DNA of 64,000 nucleotides from Oscillospiraceae bacterium (GCA_902791215.1 CADAUZ010000028.1:1-64000), one strand, 5' to 3'; shown: positions 49,835 to 60,273, counted from the first letter of the stretch. Notes: generated by a model not told the origin, from the letters alone. Translations and numbers: made by a program.

Positions 49835-51025
49835 ATGGAAGCAAGAATCGAAAAGCTGCTCGCGCAGTTTCATACATTGTTCGGCGAGAAGGACGCCCGT
49901 ATCTGGTCAGCCCCCGGCAGGACCGAGATTGGCGGCAACCACACCGACCACCAGCTGGGCAAGGTGGTGGCGGCCTCCGTGGACATGGACATGCTGGCGG
50001 CGGCGGCAGCCAACGGCACCAATACGGTCAACGTCAAGTCCGAGGGCTACGACATGATTTCCTTCTCCCTCGACACCCTCGCCCCCGTCAAGAGCGAGGA
50101 AGGCACCACCCGCTCCCTCATCCGCGGCATCTGCGCCGAGGCGGCCTCCCGCGGCTTCGCGGTCGGCGGCTTCGATGCCTGCATCACCTCCAATGTTCTG
50201 CAAGGCAGCGGCCTTTCCTCCTCGGCAGCCTTTGAGATCCTCATCGGCGCGGTGGTCAACGGCCTGTTCTGCGGCAGTTCTCTCACCGCCACCGATCTTG
50301 CCATCATGGGCCAGAAGGCCGAGAACGTCTTCTATGGCAAGCCCTGCGGCCTGATGGACGAGATGGCCTCGGCCTGGGGCGGCATCATTGCCATCGACTT
50401 TGCCGACCCCGCCGCGCCCGTGGTGACGCCGGTGGATTTTGACTTTGCCTCCGCGAAGCACAGCCTGTGCATGATCAACCTCCGCTCCGACCACGCGGAT
50501 CTCTCCGACGAGTATGCCGCCATCCCCGGCGAGCTCAGAAAGATCAGCGCCCACTTCGGCAAGAAGGTCCTGCGCGAGGTGGACGAGGCGGCGTTTTACG
50601 CGGCACTTCCCGCCCTTCGTAAGGAGGCCGGCGACCGGGCCGTGCTGCGCGCTGTGCATATCTTCAACGAAAACCGGCGCGTGGACCGCATCGTCGAGGC
50701 CCTGCGCGCGGGCGACTTTGACCGCTTCCTCGCCGTCGTGCGCGAGTCCGGCCGCTCCTCCTGGGTGTATCTCCAGAACGTGGTGGTCTGCGGCAGCACG
50801 CAGGACCAGGCGGCAGCGGTGGCCCTCGCCCTGTGCGAGAAGGTATTGGGTGATCGCGGCGCCTTCCGCATCCACGGCGGCGGCTTCGGCGGCACGGTGC
50901 AGGCCTTCGTGCCGGACGATCTGCTCGATGCTTTCCGCGCGGAGATCGACGCGGTCTTCGGCCCCGGCAGCTGCCAGGTCATGCATATCCGCCCGGTGGG
51001 CTTTGCGGAAATCAAAGAGTTTTAA
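49835..51025 (+). CDS. galK: Galactokinase
   Basis: A 396-residue GHMP kinase. Motifs: APGRTEIGGNHTDHQLGKVV (galactokinase signature in its GGNHTDH variant), the ATP loop LQGSGLSSSAAFEI, GLMDEMASAWGG with the catalytic Asp, and the C-terminal IHGGGFGGTVQAF. It phosphorylates galactose at C1. Unlike many gal loci, no galT or galE adjoins it. AAGGAG precedes the ATG. Confidence 0.92.
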   Translation: MEARIEKLLAQFHTLFGEKDARIWSAPGRTEIGGNHTDHQLGKVVAASVDMDMLAAAAANGTNTVNVKSEGYDMISFSLDTLAPVKSEEGTTRSLIRGICAEAASRGFAVGGFDACITSNVLQGSGLSSSAAFEILIGAVVNGLFCGSSLTATDLAIMGQKAENVFYGKPCGLMDEMASAWGGIIAIDFADPAAPVVTPVDFDFASAKHSLCMINLRSDHADLSDEYAAIPGELRKISAHFGKKVLREVDEAAFYAALPALRKEAGDRAVLRAVHIFNENRRVDRIVEALRAGDFDRFLAVVRESGRSSWVYLQNVVVCGSTQDQAAAVALALCEKVLGDRGAFRIHGGGFGGTVQAFVPDDLLDAFRAEIDAVFGPGSCQVMHIRPVGFAEIKEF

Positions 51026-51040
51026 TATTTTCCCATTGCA

Positions 51041-51071
51041 AAAAGGGAGGAGCCATGGGCTCCTCCCTTTT
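51041..51071. terminator. Bidirectional terminator
   Basis: AAAAGGGAGGAGCC pairs with GGCTCCTCCCTTTT, loop ATG, between convergent galK and pnp. Confidence 0.88.
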
Positions 51072-51090
51072 GTTGGTTCTGTTCGGTTGC

Positions 51091-53208
51091 TCAGGCTTCG
51101 CCGCGCTCGCGCAGGGCGTCCTTGCGGCTCAGGTCGATGCCGCGGGGGCCGATGTTCATGACCTTGACCCAGGTCATGTCACCGGGCTTGAGCACGTCTT
51201 CCACCTTCTCGGTGCGCTTGAACTCCAGATCCTTGATCTTGACGAGGCCGTCCTTGCCGGGGGCAAGCTCGACCCAGGCGCCGAAGTCGGAGCGGACATT
51301 GCTGACCTTGCCGTAGTACAGGGCGCCGATCTCGGGCTCGAAGCAGATGTCCTCGATGGTCTTGCGGGCGGCGCGGCAGGCCTCGATGTCGGAGGAGGCG
51401 ATGAAGATGGTGCCGTCGTCGCTGATGTCGATCTTGCAGCCGGTGTCGGCGGTGATCTTCTGGATGACCTTGCCGCCGGAGCCGATGACCTCGCGGATCT
51501 TGTCGGGGTTGATCTTCATCTGGATCATCTTCGGGGCAGTCTTGGCAAGCTCCTTGCGGGGCTCGGAGATCGCCTTGAGCAGGATCTCGTCGAGGATCTG
51601 GAAGCGGGCCTCGCGGGTGATCTGGAAGGCCTCCTTGACGATCTCGTGCTTGAGGCCGTCGTTCTTGAGGTCCATCTGGATGGCGGTGATACCCTTCTTC
51701 GTGCCGGCCACCTTGAAGTCCATCTCGCCGTGGAAGTCCTCCACGCCCTGGATGTCGATAAAGGTGGTGAAGTCGTCGCCGTCCTGAATCAGGCCGCAGG
51801 AGATGCCGGCAACGGGGGCCTTGAGGGGAACGCCCGCGTCCATGAGCGCGAGGGTAGTGCCGCAGATGGAGCCCTGGGAGGTAGAGCCGTTGGAGGAGAG
51901 GACCTCGGAGACTACGCGGATGGCGTAGGGGAAGTCGTCCACATCGGGGATGACGGACTCGAGGGCCTTCTCGACCAGAGCGCCGTGGCCGTACTCGCGG
52001 CGGTTGGTGGAGCGGCTGGCACGGGCCTCGCCGGTGGAGTAGCTGGGCATGTTGTAGTGGTGCATGAAGCGCTTGGTGTCCTCTTCCCAGATGGTGTCGA
52101 GCTTCTGGGCGTCGGCCAGGGTGGAGAGGGTGGCAATCGAGAGCACCTGGGTCTGACCGCGAGTGAACAGGCCGGAGCCGTGCACCACGGGCAGCACGCC
52201 GACCTCGGCGGCCAGCGGGCGGATCTCGTTCATAGCGCGGCCGTCAACACGCTTGCCGGCCAGCAGCCACTTCTTGACGACCTTCTTCTGCAGCTTGTAG
52301 AGGATCTCGTCCATGTACTGCATCATGTCGGGGTGGTCCTCGCCGTACTTTTCCTCGACCATGGTGATCCAGTCGTTGACGCGGGCCTCGCGGACGTTCT
52401 TGTCGTCGGTGTCCATGCAGTACTCCATGGACTCGAATTCGTTGTTGACCAGCGTCTCGAAGAGCTCTTCGTCGAAGGAGGCGTGCTCGTACTCAAACTT
52501 GGGCTTGCCGATCTCCTTGACCATGGTGTCGATGAGATCGAGCACGGGCTGCAGGTGCTCATGCGCCTGGACGATGCCCTCATACATGACCTCGTCGGGG
52601 ACCTGGTCGGCCTCGGACTCGATCATGACGATCTTCTTGTGGGTGGCGGCGATGGTGGTGGTCATGCGATTGGTCTTCTTCTGCTCGGCGGTGGGGTTGA
52701 AGAGATACTTCTCGCCGTCCCAGCCGAGGACGATGCCGGCGATGGGGCCGTTGAAGGGCACGTCGGAGATGGACACAGCGGCGGAGGCGCCGATCATGGC
52801 GGTGATCTCGGGGCTGCAGTCGCGGTCGACGCTCAGGACCTCGCAGGCGATGACCACGTCATTGCGCAGGTCGGTGGGGAAGAGGGGACGCATGGGGCGG
52901 TCGATGAGGCGGGAGGCCAGCACGGCGGGGAGGCTGGGCTTGCCCTCGCGGCGCATGAAGCTGCCGGGGATGCGGCCGACGGCGTAGAGCTTCTCGTTGA
53001 AGTCCACGGCGAGGGGGAAGTAGTCGATGCCGTCCTTGGGGCGGGCGGAGGCGGTGCAGGTGACGAGGACGGTGGTCTCGCCGTACCTGACGAGCACAGC
53101 CGCGTTGCACAGCTCCGCCATCTTGCCGACTTCCATCGACAGGGGGCGGCCTTCGTACATCATCTCAAACTTGCGGTAATTGGGAAATTCTTTGTGGGTG
53201 ATGATCAT
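51091..53208 (-). CDS. pnp: Polynucleotide phosphorylase
   Basis: A 705-residue PNPase. Two RNase PH domains (about 1-220 and 310-540) are joined by a helical linker, followed by KH (IREVIGSGGKVIQKITADTG) and S1 (YYGKVSNVRSDFGAWVELAP) domains. Motifs RQFMRREG-like SFMRREGKPSLPAVLASRLI and SSNGSTSQGSICGTTLALMD fit. It degrades mRNA 3' to 5' using phosphate. It is downstream of rpsO, a pairing conserved across bacteria, but here repeats and a terminator separate them. Confidence 0.96.
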   Translation of the reverse strand: MIITHKEFPNYRKFEMMYEGRPLSMEVGKMAELCNAAVLVRYGETTVLVTCTASARPKDGIDYFPLAVDFNEKLYAVGRIPGSFMRREGKPSLPAVLASRLIDRPMRPLFPTDLRNDVVIACEVLSVDRDCSPEITAMIGASAAVSISDVPFNGPIAGIVLGWDGEKYLFNPTAEQKKTNRMTTTIAATHKKIVMIESEADQVPDEVMYEGIVQAHEHLQPVLDLIDTMVKEIGKPKFEYEHASFDEELFETLVNNEFESMEYCMDTDDKNVREARVNDWITMVEEKYGEDHPDMMQYMDEILYKLQKKVVKKWLLAGKRVDGRAMNEIRPLAAEVGVLPVVHGSGLFTRGQTQVLSIATLSTLADAQKLDTIWEEDTKRFMHHYNMPSYSTGEARASRSTNRREYGHGALVEKALESVIPDVDDFPYAIRVVSEVLSSNGSTSQGSICGTTLALMDAGVPLKAPVAGISCGLIQDGDDFTTFIDIQGVEDFHGEMDFKVAGTKKGITAIQMDLKNDGLKHEIVKEAFQITREARFQILDEILLKAISEPRKELAKTAPKMIQMKINPDKIREVIGSGGKVIQKITADTGCKIDISDDGTIFIASSDIEACRAARKTIEDICFEPEIGALYYGKVSNVRSDFGAWVELAPGKDGLVKIKDLEFKRTEKVEDVLKPGDMTWVKVMNIGPRGIDLSRKDALRERGEA

Positions 53209-53276
53209 GTGTATACTCCTTATTTTGATTTATCTTTTGCATCCCGACTCTCAGTACTTGAAAAAGGGTCCGGGAC

Positions 53277-53517
53277 CCCTCAGTCACGGCGCTTGCGGGG
53301 GACGCGCCGTGCCAGCTCCCCTTTCAGGGGAGCCAAGCCGGGCGTTTTTTCAAATACCAAGCAAACGGGAGGCTTGTGCTACATTCTTGCCTCCCCCTTT
53401 GGGGGAGGTGCCCCAGTGCGTACACTGGGGCGGAGAGGGCAAACGTCGGACACCCTCTCAGTCACGGCCTCGCGGGAGATCGGCCGTGCCAGCTCCCCCA
53501 TGGGGGGGGGAGCCAAG
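53277..53517. repeat. Palindromic intergenic repeats (one full, one half copy)
   Basis: A full unit runs from CTTGCCTCCCCCTTTGGGGG (53,386) to a GCTCCCCC...GGAGCCAAG end (53,517). A half unit (53,277-53,337) contains AGTCACGGCGC and ends GGGGAGCCAAG. They belong to the same family as 36,477-36,600. They fill the 395-bp gap between pnp and rpsO. Confidence 0.8.
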
Positions 53518-53521
53518 GGTA

Positions 53522-53563
53522 AATGAAAAGAGTCCGGGGACAGTATTCAATTGTCCCCGGACT
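53522..53563 (-). terminator. Terminator of rpsO
   Basis: AGTCCGGGGACA (53,531-53,542) pairs with TGTCCCCGGACT (53,552-53,563). On the minus strand CTTTTCATTT follows. It lies between rpsO and pnp, so pnp must rely on readthrough or its own promoter. Confidence 0.8.
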
Positions 53564-53603
53564 TTAATACCTTCATACCCTTCAGAGAAGCGGAGCGCGC
53601 AAA

Positions 53604-53870
53604 TTACTTGCGGATGCTCAGCTTTGCGATGATCGCGCGGTAACGCTCGATATCCTTCTTGGCAAGGTAGTCGAGCAGACGGCGGCGCTTGCCGACCATC
53701 TTGTACATGCCCAGACGGCTGTGGTCGTCGTTGGGATGATTCTTCAGGTGAGCGGTGAGCTCACGGATGCGCTGGGTCAGAATAGCGATCTGAACCTCGG
53801 GGGAGCCGGTGTCGCCCTCGTGGACGGCGTTCTCGGCGATGACCTGGGTCTTGACTTCCTTGGTAATCAT
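53604..53870 (-). CDS. rpsO: 30S ribosomal protein S15
   Basis: An 88-residue S15 of normal length. Motifs: [60 protein letters not shown]. It binds 16S rRNA in the central domain. AAAGGAAAA precedes the ATG. Confidence 0.98.
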   Translation of the reverse strand: MITKEVKTQVIAENAVHEGDTGSPEVQIAILTQRIRELTAHLKNHPNDDHSRLGMYKMVGKRRRLLDYLAKKDIERYRAIIAKLSIRK

Positions 53871-54090
53871 GGTGTCGTTTTCCTTTCAAAATGATGTTAC
53901 TATACCCAGCATCCGGGCCAGGGGGCGGAAAGGACGCCGCATCGGCGGCATGACCCCGAAGCGCAGACTGCGGGCGCGTACTTCGATATATTACCATCAA
54001 GGCGGGGAGTTGTCAACATAAAATGTGCGAAAAAACAGCGCAGGGTTTCCCCTGCGCTGTAAAGGAGTTATGCGATATTGCGGACTTAAA

Positions 54091-55860
54091 TCAGTCCTTG
54101 TCTGCGTAGGTCCAGATCACGTCGCCGGTGGCAAGACGGATGACGTCCTTCACATTGGGCTTGAGCATCTGGGCGGTGGTGTAGTAGTACAGAGGCGCGA
54201 CGGAGCCGGTAGCCATCAGCACGTTCTCGGCTTCGGCGGCGAGCTTTGCGCGCTCGGTGGGATCGGTCGCGGCCTTGACCTGATCGACGAGAGCGTCATA
54301 GGCGTCCGCCCAGGTCTGGTTGCCGTCGGGGCCCCAGTAGGCGCCGACACCGGCGTCCTTGGTCACGTCGCTGTTGCGGGTGTAATCGCCGATCTCGCGG
54401 CCGAGACGCGGGTAGTTGTTGCCGGAGGCGGAGATGAAGATCTCAAGGAAGTTGACAACGTCGTTGAAGTCGGCGATCCAGCCCATACGGGCGGCTTCCG
54501 CGTCGCCGGCCTTCAGCTTGGTCTGCAGGGTGGCCCAGGCCTCCTGGTTGACAACGCCGGTGATGCCGAACTGGTTCCAGGTCTCCTGGACGTACTGGAT
54601 GATGAGGGCGTTGTTGCCGCTGTTGTTGAAGGCAAACTCGATGGAGGGGAAGTCGGTGAAGGTGATGTCGCCGCCCTCGATGCTGCCGGTGTAGGCATAG
54701 CCGAGGTCGATGAGGGTCTGAAGAGCCTCAACCTGGTCGACGGTGTAGTCGGGGTTGACGTCGGAGAACTCGTTGGTGCCGGTGTACCAGGTGTTGTAGC
54801 CCTCAGCCGCGCGGACGTTGGGGTTCAGGCCGTCGGACAGGCTGTCGGGGAAGAAGCCGGTGGCGGGGTTCTCGCCGCCCTTGGTGACGTAGGTGACGAT
54901 CTCATAGCGGTTGATAAGCTCGCCGAGGGCGAAGCGGGCCTTGCTCTGCTCCTGGACACTCAGCTGCTTGCCGGCAGGGCTCATGTCCTTGTAGACGTTG
55001 AAGAGGATGTAGTAGGTGCCCTGCGTCGGCCAGAAGGCGAGCTCACCGGGATAAGTGGCATTCAGTCTGTCGAACTCGGAGGAGGAGATGGACTGGATGT
55101 AATCGACGGTGTTGTTCTCGTAGGCGGTCAGGATGGCGGTGTTGTCCTCGGAGAGATAGAAGTTGAGGCCGTCGAGCTTGACAGCGTCAGCGTTCCAGTA
55201 GTAGGGGTTCTTCTCAAAGGAGATGACGTCGTCGACCGCGTACTTGGTCATCTTGAAGGCGCCGAGGCCGATCGCGGTCTCAGGCTTGGTGGCCCAGATA
55301 CCGTCATTGTCGGCGATGTCAACGCGCACGGGGTAGAAGGGGACGAAGGCGCACAGGTCGAGGAAATAGGCGCAGGGCTGGGGCAGGTGCACGACGAAGG
55401 TGCGGGCCGCGTCGTCGACGTCGATGGCGAGGGAGCCGTCGTCGTTGCGGGCGATGACGTCGTACAGGAAGCCGTAGTCAGCGCCGAGCTCGGCGGAGGC
55501 AGCGCGCTCCCAGGATTCCTTGATCTGGGTGGCGGTGCAGTCGGCGCCGTCGGACCACTTCAGGTTCTCGCGCAGAACGAAGGAGTAGGTCAGGCCGTCC
55601 TCGGAGATTTCCCAGGACTCGGCCAGCTCAGGAGCCATCACGGGCTCGCCCTTGTCGTCCAGCTGGAAGCCGGTGAGGCCGGCGAAGGCGGAACGGATGA
55701 TGTTGGAGCCTGCGGATGCACTGTTGAGCGCGGGGTCCATGGACAGGGGCGTGCCGCCGCCGAGGAACATGTTGATAACCTTGGGCTCGGCCGCGAAGGC
55801 GGAGCAGGACAGGCTCAGCACCATAGCCAGGGCAAGCACGATTGCGAGTGTCTTTCTCAT
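54091..55860 (-). CDS. oppA: Peptide ABC transporter substrate-binding protein
   Basis: A 589-residue exported protein of the OppA/DppA class (SBP family 5). It has a signal peptide (MRKTLAIVLALAMVLSLSCSAFAA) and the family motifs LAESWEISEDGLTYSFVLRE and NLKWSDGADCTATQIKESWE. It binds oligopeptides outside the membrane. The start at 55,860 has GGAGG about 8 nt upstream. It is the last gene of oppBCDFA, separated from oppF by a palindromic element, so its expression may differ. Confidence 0.92.
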   Translation of the reverse strand: MRKTLAIVLALAMVLSLSCSAFAAEPKVINMFLGGGTPLSMDPALNSASAGSNIIRSAFAGLTGFQLDDKGEPVMAPELAESWEISEDGLTYSFVLRENLKWSDGADCTATQIKESWERAASAELGADYGFLYDVIARNDDGSLAIDVDDAARTFVVHLPQPCAYFLDLCAFVPFYPVRVDIADNDGIWATKPETAIGLGAFKMTKYAVDDVISFEKNPYYWNADAVKLDGLNFYLSEDNTAILTAYENNTVDYIQSISSSEFDRLNATYPGELAFWPTQGTYYILFNVYKDMSPAGKQLSVQEQSKARFALGELINRYEIVTYVTKGGENPATGFFPDSLSDGLNPNVRAAEGYNTWYTGTNEFSDVNPDYTVDQVEALQTLIDLGYAYTGSIEGGDITFTDFPSIEFAFNNSGNNALIIQYVQETWNQFGITGVVNQEAWATLQTKLKAGDAEAARMGWIADFNDVVNFLEIFISASGNNYPRLGREIGDYTRNSDVTKDAGVGAYWGPDGNQTWADAYDALVDQVKAATDPTERAKLAAEAENVLMATGSVAPLYYYTTAQMLKPNVKDVIRLATGDVIWTYADKD

Positions 55861-55923
55861 GGGTTTTCCTCCTTTTGGAATGTAAGTATTTATGTTCACG
55901 CCCGACGGGGCAGTAAACAACGA

Positions 55924-56090
55924 TTAAGGCAATACCGCATAATGCGGCAAGAGCAGATTCCGAGAAAATTTGGGTTCTGATGATGGCACTTTTTCGCAGA
56001 TGTACTCTGTGTACCTCCAGAAAAAGTGACGAAATCAGGGCGCAAATTTTCCGGAAGATGCCGCAGGCGTATTGTGCGGTGTTGCCTTAA
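55924..56090. repeat. Palindromic intergenic element, copy 2
   Basis: A 167-bp imperfect palindrome with ends TTAAGGCAA...TTGCCTTAA and centre GTACTCTGTGTAC. Its right end supplies the stop codon of oppF (TTA at 56,087-56,089). It sits between oppF and oppA. Confidence 0.88.
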
Positions 56091-57073
56091 ATATTGTGGC
56101 AGGCCACGAAATGACCGGGGGCCGCCTCACGCAGCGCGGGGCAGGTCTCGCTGCACTGAGCCGTCGCCCGCGAGCAGCGGGTGCGGAAGGGGCAGCCGGA
56201 GGGCACCTTCAGTGGGCTCGGCACGTCGCCCTCGAGGACGATGCGCTTCTGCTGACGGCTGAGCTTCGGGTCGGGGATGGGCACCGCGCTCATCAGGGAG
56301 ATCGTGTAGGGGTGCAGCGGATGGCGCGTGAGCTCATTGGCCCCGGCAAGCTCCATCATGTGGCCGAGGTACATGACCGCGATGCGGTTGGAGATGTGCT
56401 TTACCACGCTGATGTCGTGGGCGATGAAGAGATAGGTCAGCCCCAGCCGGGCCTGCAGGTCCTCCAGCATATTGATGACCTGGGCCTGGATAGACACGTC
56501 CAGCGCGGAGACCGGCTCGTCACAGACGATGAATTCCGGATTGGAGGCGAGGGCGCGGGCAATGCCGATACGCTGGCGCTGGCCGCCGGAGAACTCGTGG
56601 GCGTAGCGCGTAGCATGCTCGGTATTGAGGCCGACGATGCTCATCAGTTCCCGCACGCGCGCCTCGCGCTCATCCTTGTCCTTGCACAGGTGGTGCACGT
56701 CGATGGGCTCGGCCACGATGTCGGCCACCGTCATGCGCGGATTTAAGGACGAGTACGGGTCCTGGAAGACCATCTGGGCCCGGCGGCGAAACTCCCGCAG
56801 GGATTCCTTGCTTTCGATTTTCCTGCCGTCAAACCAGACCTCGCCGCCGGTGGGCTTGTAGAGCTGGAGCAGGGTGCGGCCCACGGTGGTCTTGCCGCAG
56901 CCGGACTCGCCCACAAGTCCCAGGGTCTCGCCGCGCTCGATGTCGAAGGACACGTCGTCCACGGCCTTGAGCATGGTGGTGTTGAAAAAGCCGGTGGAGA
57001 CAGGAAAATACTCCTTGAGGTGGCGGACCTGGACAAGGTATTTGGGATTGGGGGTAAAGGTCTTGTCGCTCAT
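56087..57073 (-). CDS. oppF: Peptide ABC transporter ATP-binding protein OppF
   Basis: A 328-residue ATPase. Walker [12 protein letters not shown], signature [12 protein letters not shown], Walker [15 protein letters not shown]-terminal oligopeptide-type extension contains [14 protein letters not shown], whose Cys residues may bind an iron-sulphur cluster as in related transporters. The start at 57,073 lies in an ATGA overlap with oppD and has GGAGG about 9 nt upstream. The stop codon lies inside the palindromic element at 55,924-56,090. Confidence 0.93.
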   Translation of the reverse strand: MSDKTFTPNPKYLVQVRHLKEYFPVSTGFFNTTMLKAVDDVSFDIERGETLGLVGESGCGKTTVGRTLLQLYKPTGGEVWFDGRKIESKESLREFRRRAQMVFQDPYSSLNPRMTVADIVAEPIDVHHLCKDKDEREARVRELMSIVGLNTEHATRYAHEFSGGQRQRIGIARALASNPEFIVCDEPVSALDVSIQAQVINMLEDLQARLGLTYLFIAHDISVVKHISNRIAVMYLGHMMELAGANELTRHPLHPYTISLMSAVPIPDPKLSRQQKRIVLEGDVPSPLKVPSGCPFRTRCSRATAQCSETCPALREAAPGHFVACHNI

Positions 57074-58086
57074 GCCTCTTCGCCCTCCTCTTCTTCCGGG
57101 CGCTCGATATAGCAGGCGCCGTTTTTCACGTTCATCCAGCACGCGGCCAGGTGGTCGTGGCCGACCCAGTATTCCTTCGGCTTTTCCTGCAGGCAGATCT
57201 TCATGGCGTTGTCGCAGCGCGGCGCGAAGGGGCAGCCGGGCGGCATGTGCAGCAGGTCGATGGGCGTGCCGGTGATGGGCACAAGGCGGGTCTTTTTGTC
57301 GTCGCTCATGTCGGGGATGGAGCGCATGAGGCCCTTGGTGTACTCATGCATGGGGTGGTAGAACACGGCGTCGGTGGTGCCGCGCTCGCACACGCCGCCG
57401 GCGTACATGACGATCATCTCCTTGCAGACGGAGGCGATGACGCCCATGTCGTGGGTAATCATGATGATGGCCATGCCGAGCTCCTTCTGGAGCTCCAGCA
57501 TCAGGTCCAGGATCTGGGCCTGGATGGTCACGTCGAGGGCGGTGGTGGGCTCGTCGGCGATGAGGATGTCCGGCTCACAGGCCAGGGCCATGGCGATCAT
57601 GACGCGCTGGCGCATGCCGCCGGAGAGCTCGAACGGGTACTGTTTGAGGCGCTTGTCCGGCTCGTTGATGCCGACGAGGGACAGAAGCTCAACAGCCCTG
57701 GCCTCGGCCTCCTCTCCGCGCTTGTCTGTGTGGAGGGTGATGGCCTCGATGAGCTGGTTGCCGATGGTGAAGGTGGGATTCAGCGAGGTCATGGGGTCCT
57801 GGAAGATGATGCTGATTTTATTGCCGCGGATCTCGCGCATCTCCGCGTCGCTCTTGCCGACCAGCTCCTCGCCGTGGAGCTTGATGGAGCCGGAGACAAT
57901 GCGGCCGGGGTTGGTGAGGATCTGCAGAATGGAATAAGCCGTGACGGATTTGCCCGAGCCGCTCTCCCCCACGATGCCGAGGACGCTGCCCTTTTCCAGG
58001 CGGAAGGTCAGGCCGTTGACGGCCTTGACCTCACCGGAGGGTGTGAAGAAGGAGGTATGCAGATCGGTGACTTCAAGCATGCTCAT
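57070..58086 (-). CDS. oppD: Peptide ABC transporter ATP-binding protein OppD
   Basis: A 338-residue ATPase. Walker [12 protein letters not shown], signature [12 protein letters not shown], Walker [13 protein letters not shown]. The C-terminal extension has [15 protein letters not shown]. It works as a heterodimer with OppF on the cytoplasmic face. It lies 12 bp after oppC. Confidence 0.94.
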   Translation of the reverse strand: MSMLEVTDLHTSFFTPSGEVKAVNGLTFRLEKGSVLGIVGESGSGKSVTAYSILQILTNPGRIVSGSIKLHGEELVGKSDAEMREIRGNKISIIFQDPMTSLNPTFTIGNQLIEAITLHTDKRGEEAEARAVELLSLVGINEPDKRLKQYPFELSGGMRQRVMIAMALACEPDILIADEPTTALDVTIQAQILDLMLELQKELGMAIIMITHDMGVIASVCKEMIVMYAGGVCERGTTDAVFYHPMHEYTKGLMRSIPDMSDDKKTRLVPITGTPIDLLHMPPGCPFAPRCDNAMKICLQEKPKEYWVGHDHLAACWMNVKNGACYIERPEEEEGEEA

Positions 58087-58098
58087 ACGTTTCCCTCC

Positions 58099-59145
58099 TT
58101 ACGAACGCAGCTTCGGGTCGAACGCATCGCGCAGGCCGTTGCCGAGCAGGTTGAAGGCCAGCACGATCAGGAAGATGGCCAACGCCGGGAACAGCAGCTG
58201 ATACGGGTAGGAGCGCAGGCCCGTGCGGGCGTCGGACGCAAGCGAGCCCAGCGACGGCATCGGCACGGAAACGCCGAGGCCGAGGAAGCTCAGAAAGCTC
58301 TCGGTGAAGATGGCGCTCGGGATCTGCATGGCCGCGACGATGATGATGACGGAGATGCAGTTGGGGATCATGTGCTTGCGGATGATGCGCGCGGGGGAGG
58401 CGCCGATGGCCTTGGAGGCGAGGACATACTCCTGCTCCTTGATGGACAGGATCTGACCGCGCACCTGGCGGGCCATGGACACCCAGTACAGAAGGCCGAA
58501 CACGATGAAGATGGACACCATGCCCGCGCCGAGGCGTGCGACCAGGCTGCTCTTGGAGGAGGCGACCCAGTCCTTGATGGCCACCGACAGCAAAATCACG
58601 ATCAGAACATCCGGCAGCGAATAGATGATATCCACAATGCGCATCATGACCATGTCCACCATCCCGCCGAAGTAGCCGGAGATGGAGCCGTAAATGATGC
58701 CGATGACAATGACGATCAGCGCCGAGAAGATGCCGACCAGCAGCGAAATGCGCGTGCCGTAGATGACGCGGATGGCGTAGTCGCGGCCCAGGGCGTCGGT
58801 GCCCATGATGTGGGGGAAGACCTTCTGGCCGCGGTCAAGCTTGGCCTGCTCCTTGGCGCTGTACTGAAACGGCGCGAGGTTCTGGGCGGTGACATCCTGC
58901 TTGGTGTATGTATAGGGATAAAATTCCGGTACAATGAAGGCAATGAGCGCGATGAGGATGATAACGACGAGGGAGATCATGGCGATGTTGTTTTTGCGCA
59001 GGCGGCGCATGGCGTCCTTCATGAAGGAAACAGACTCGCGCATGGTGACCTGCTGGGCCTTTTCCTCGTCCCCGGCCTTTTCAAAGAGCTTGGGGTCGAT
59101 CTGCAGGCTGATGGGATTTTTGAAGGTTTTTTTCTTTTCTGACAT
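58099..59145 (-). CDS. oppC: Peptide ABC transporter permease OppC
   Basis: A 348-residue permease with a cytoplasmic N-terminus (about 1-70), one helix, an external loop and five further helices. The EAA-like coupling loop is EYVLASKAIGASPARIIRKH. FLGLGVSVPMPSLGSLASDA is typical of OppC/DppC. It pairs with OppB. Confidence 0.94.
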   Translation of the reverse strand: MSEKKKTFKNPISLQIDPKLFEKAGDEEKAQQVTMRESVSFMKDAMRRLRKNNIAMISLVVIILIALIAFIVPEFYPYTYTKQDVTAQNLAPFQYSAKEQAKLDRGQKVFPHIMGTDALGRDYAIRVIYGTRISLLVGIFSALIVIVIGIIYGSISGYFGGMVDMVMMRIVDIIYSLPDVLIVILLSVAIKDWVASSKSSLVARLGAGMVSIFIVFGLLYWVSMARQVRGQILSIKEQEYVLASKAIGASPARIIRKHMIPNCISVIIIVAAMQIPSAIFTESFLSFLGLGVSVPMPSLGSLASDARTGLRSYPYQLLFPALAIFLIVLAFNLLGNGLRDAFDPKLRS

Positions 59146-59163
59146 GTTATTTTCTCCTCTCCC

Positions 59164-60090
59164 TCAGCTCAGATCGATGCGCGGGTCGACCACCTTGTAC
59201 AGGACATCGCCGATGAAGTTCATGAGGATGATCATGGTGGCGAGGAAGATGGTGACGCCCATGATCATCATGTAGTCCGTGCGCAGCATGCTGTTGGTGA
59301 AGAGCCTGCCGAGTCCCGGCACGGAGAAGATGTTTTCCACCACCATCGAGCCCGTGAGGATGTAAGCCATCATGGGCCCGGCGTAGGTGATAACGGGGGT
59401 GAGGGTGTTTTTCAGCGCGTGCTTGAAGATCACCTTGCTGTTTTTCACGCCCTTGGCCCGCGCCGTGCGGATGTAGTCCTGGCCCAGCACGTCCAGCATG
59501 GACGAGCGCTGGAGCCTTGTGGTGTAGGCCATGGGGTAGAGGCTCAGGGAGATGATGGGCAGGATGAGGCCGCCCGGCTGGTTGCCCATTGACGGCAGCC
59601 ACCCCAGCTTCAGGGAGAACACCAGCAGCAGGATCGTCGCCATGACGAAGGAAGGCATGGACACCAGGGCCGTCGTGACCACCTGGATGATCTTGTCCAG
59701 CGTTTTGCCCCGCCGGAGGGCGGCGACAGAGCCGAGGAACACCCCCAGCACCAGGGCCAGGATACCGGCGGTAAAACCGATGCGCGCCGAATATTTAAAG
59801 CCGCCGAGTATAAGCTCGATCACGGTGTTGCCCACCCACCCGGTGGACAGGCCGAAGTCCCCGTGCAGGATATTTTTCAGGTAGTTGAAAAACTGCACCG
59901 TCACGGGCTTGTCAAAGCCGTACTTCGCCTCCAGCGCCGCGATGACGGCGTCGCTCTTCGCCTTTTCGGAGCTGAAGGGGCTGGCGGGTATGGCGTGCAT
60001 GACAAAGAAGGTGATGGCAATGACAAGGAAAATCGTCAGCAGCGCCATCAGCAGTCTTTTGATCGTATAGGTGAGAAACTTTGCGTCCAT
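59164..60090 (-). CDS. oppB: Peptide ABC transporter permease OppB
   Basis: A 308-residue permease with six helices. It starts FLTYTIKRLLMALLTIFLVI and has the coupling loop GQDYIRTARAKGVKNSKVIF. First gene of the opp operon. AGGAG lies about 6 nt before the ATG. Confidence 0.94.
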   Translation of the reverse strand: MDAKFLTYTIKRLLMALLTIFLVIAITFFVMHAIPASPFSSEKAKSDAVIAALEAKYGFDKPVTVQFFNYLKNILHGDFGLSTGWVGNTVIELILGGFKYSARIGFTAGILALVLGVFLGSVAALRRGKTLDKIIQVVTTALVSMPSFVMATILLLVFSLKLGWLPSMGNQPGGLILPIISLSLYPMAYTTRLQRSSMLDVLGQDYIRTARAKGVKNSKVIFKHALKNTLTPVITYAGPMMAYILTGSMVVENIFSVPGLGRLFTNSMLRTDYMMIMGVTIFLATMIILMNFIGDVLYKVVDPRIDLS

Positions 60091-60174
60091 AGGAGCCTCC
60101 TGCCGTGTGCGTCTGCGCTGTGGGAACGCCTCTCGGGCGCTGCATCAAAGCGCGGCTGAAAACGGATATTACGT

Positions 60175-60203
60175 ATTATACAGGAATGATTTCAAAATTG
60201 CAA
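60175..60203 (-). promoter_or_regulatory. Promoter of the opp operon
   Basis: On the minus strand TTGCAA (60,203-60,198) and TATAAT (60,180-60,175) with a 17-bp spacer. A GCGGGGAACC-ttt-GGTTCCCCGC hairpin lies upstream at 60,233-60,255. Confidence 0.65.
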
Positions 60204-60273
60204 TGATTTACTGTGTTAAATTAATTGGTTTTGCGGGGAACCTTTGGTTCCCCGCATGTAAGGGTATTGTTTT

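Noticed and set aside
51055-55980. Long plus-strand frames opposite pnp and oppA
   Set aside because: They are antisense shadows of well-recognised genes, of biased composition and without start signals.
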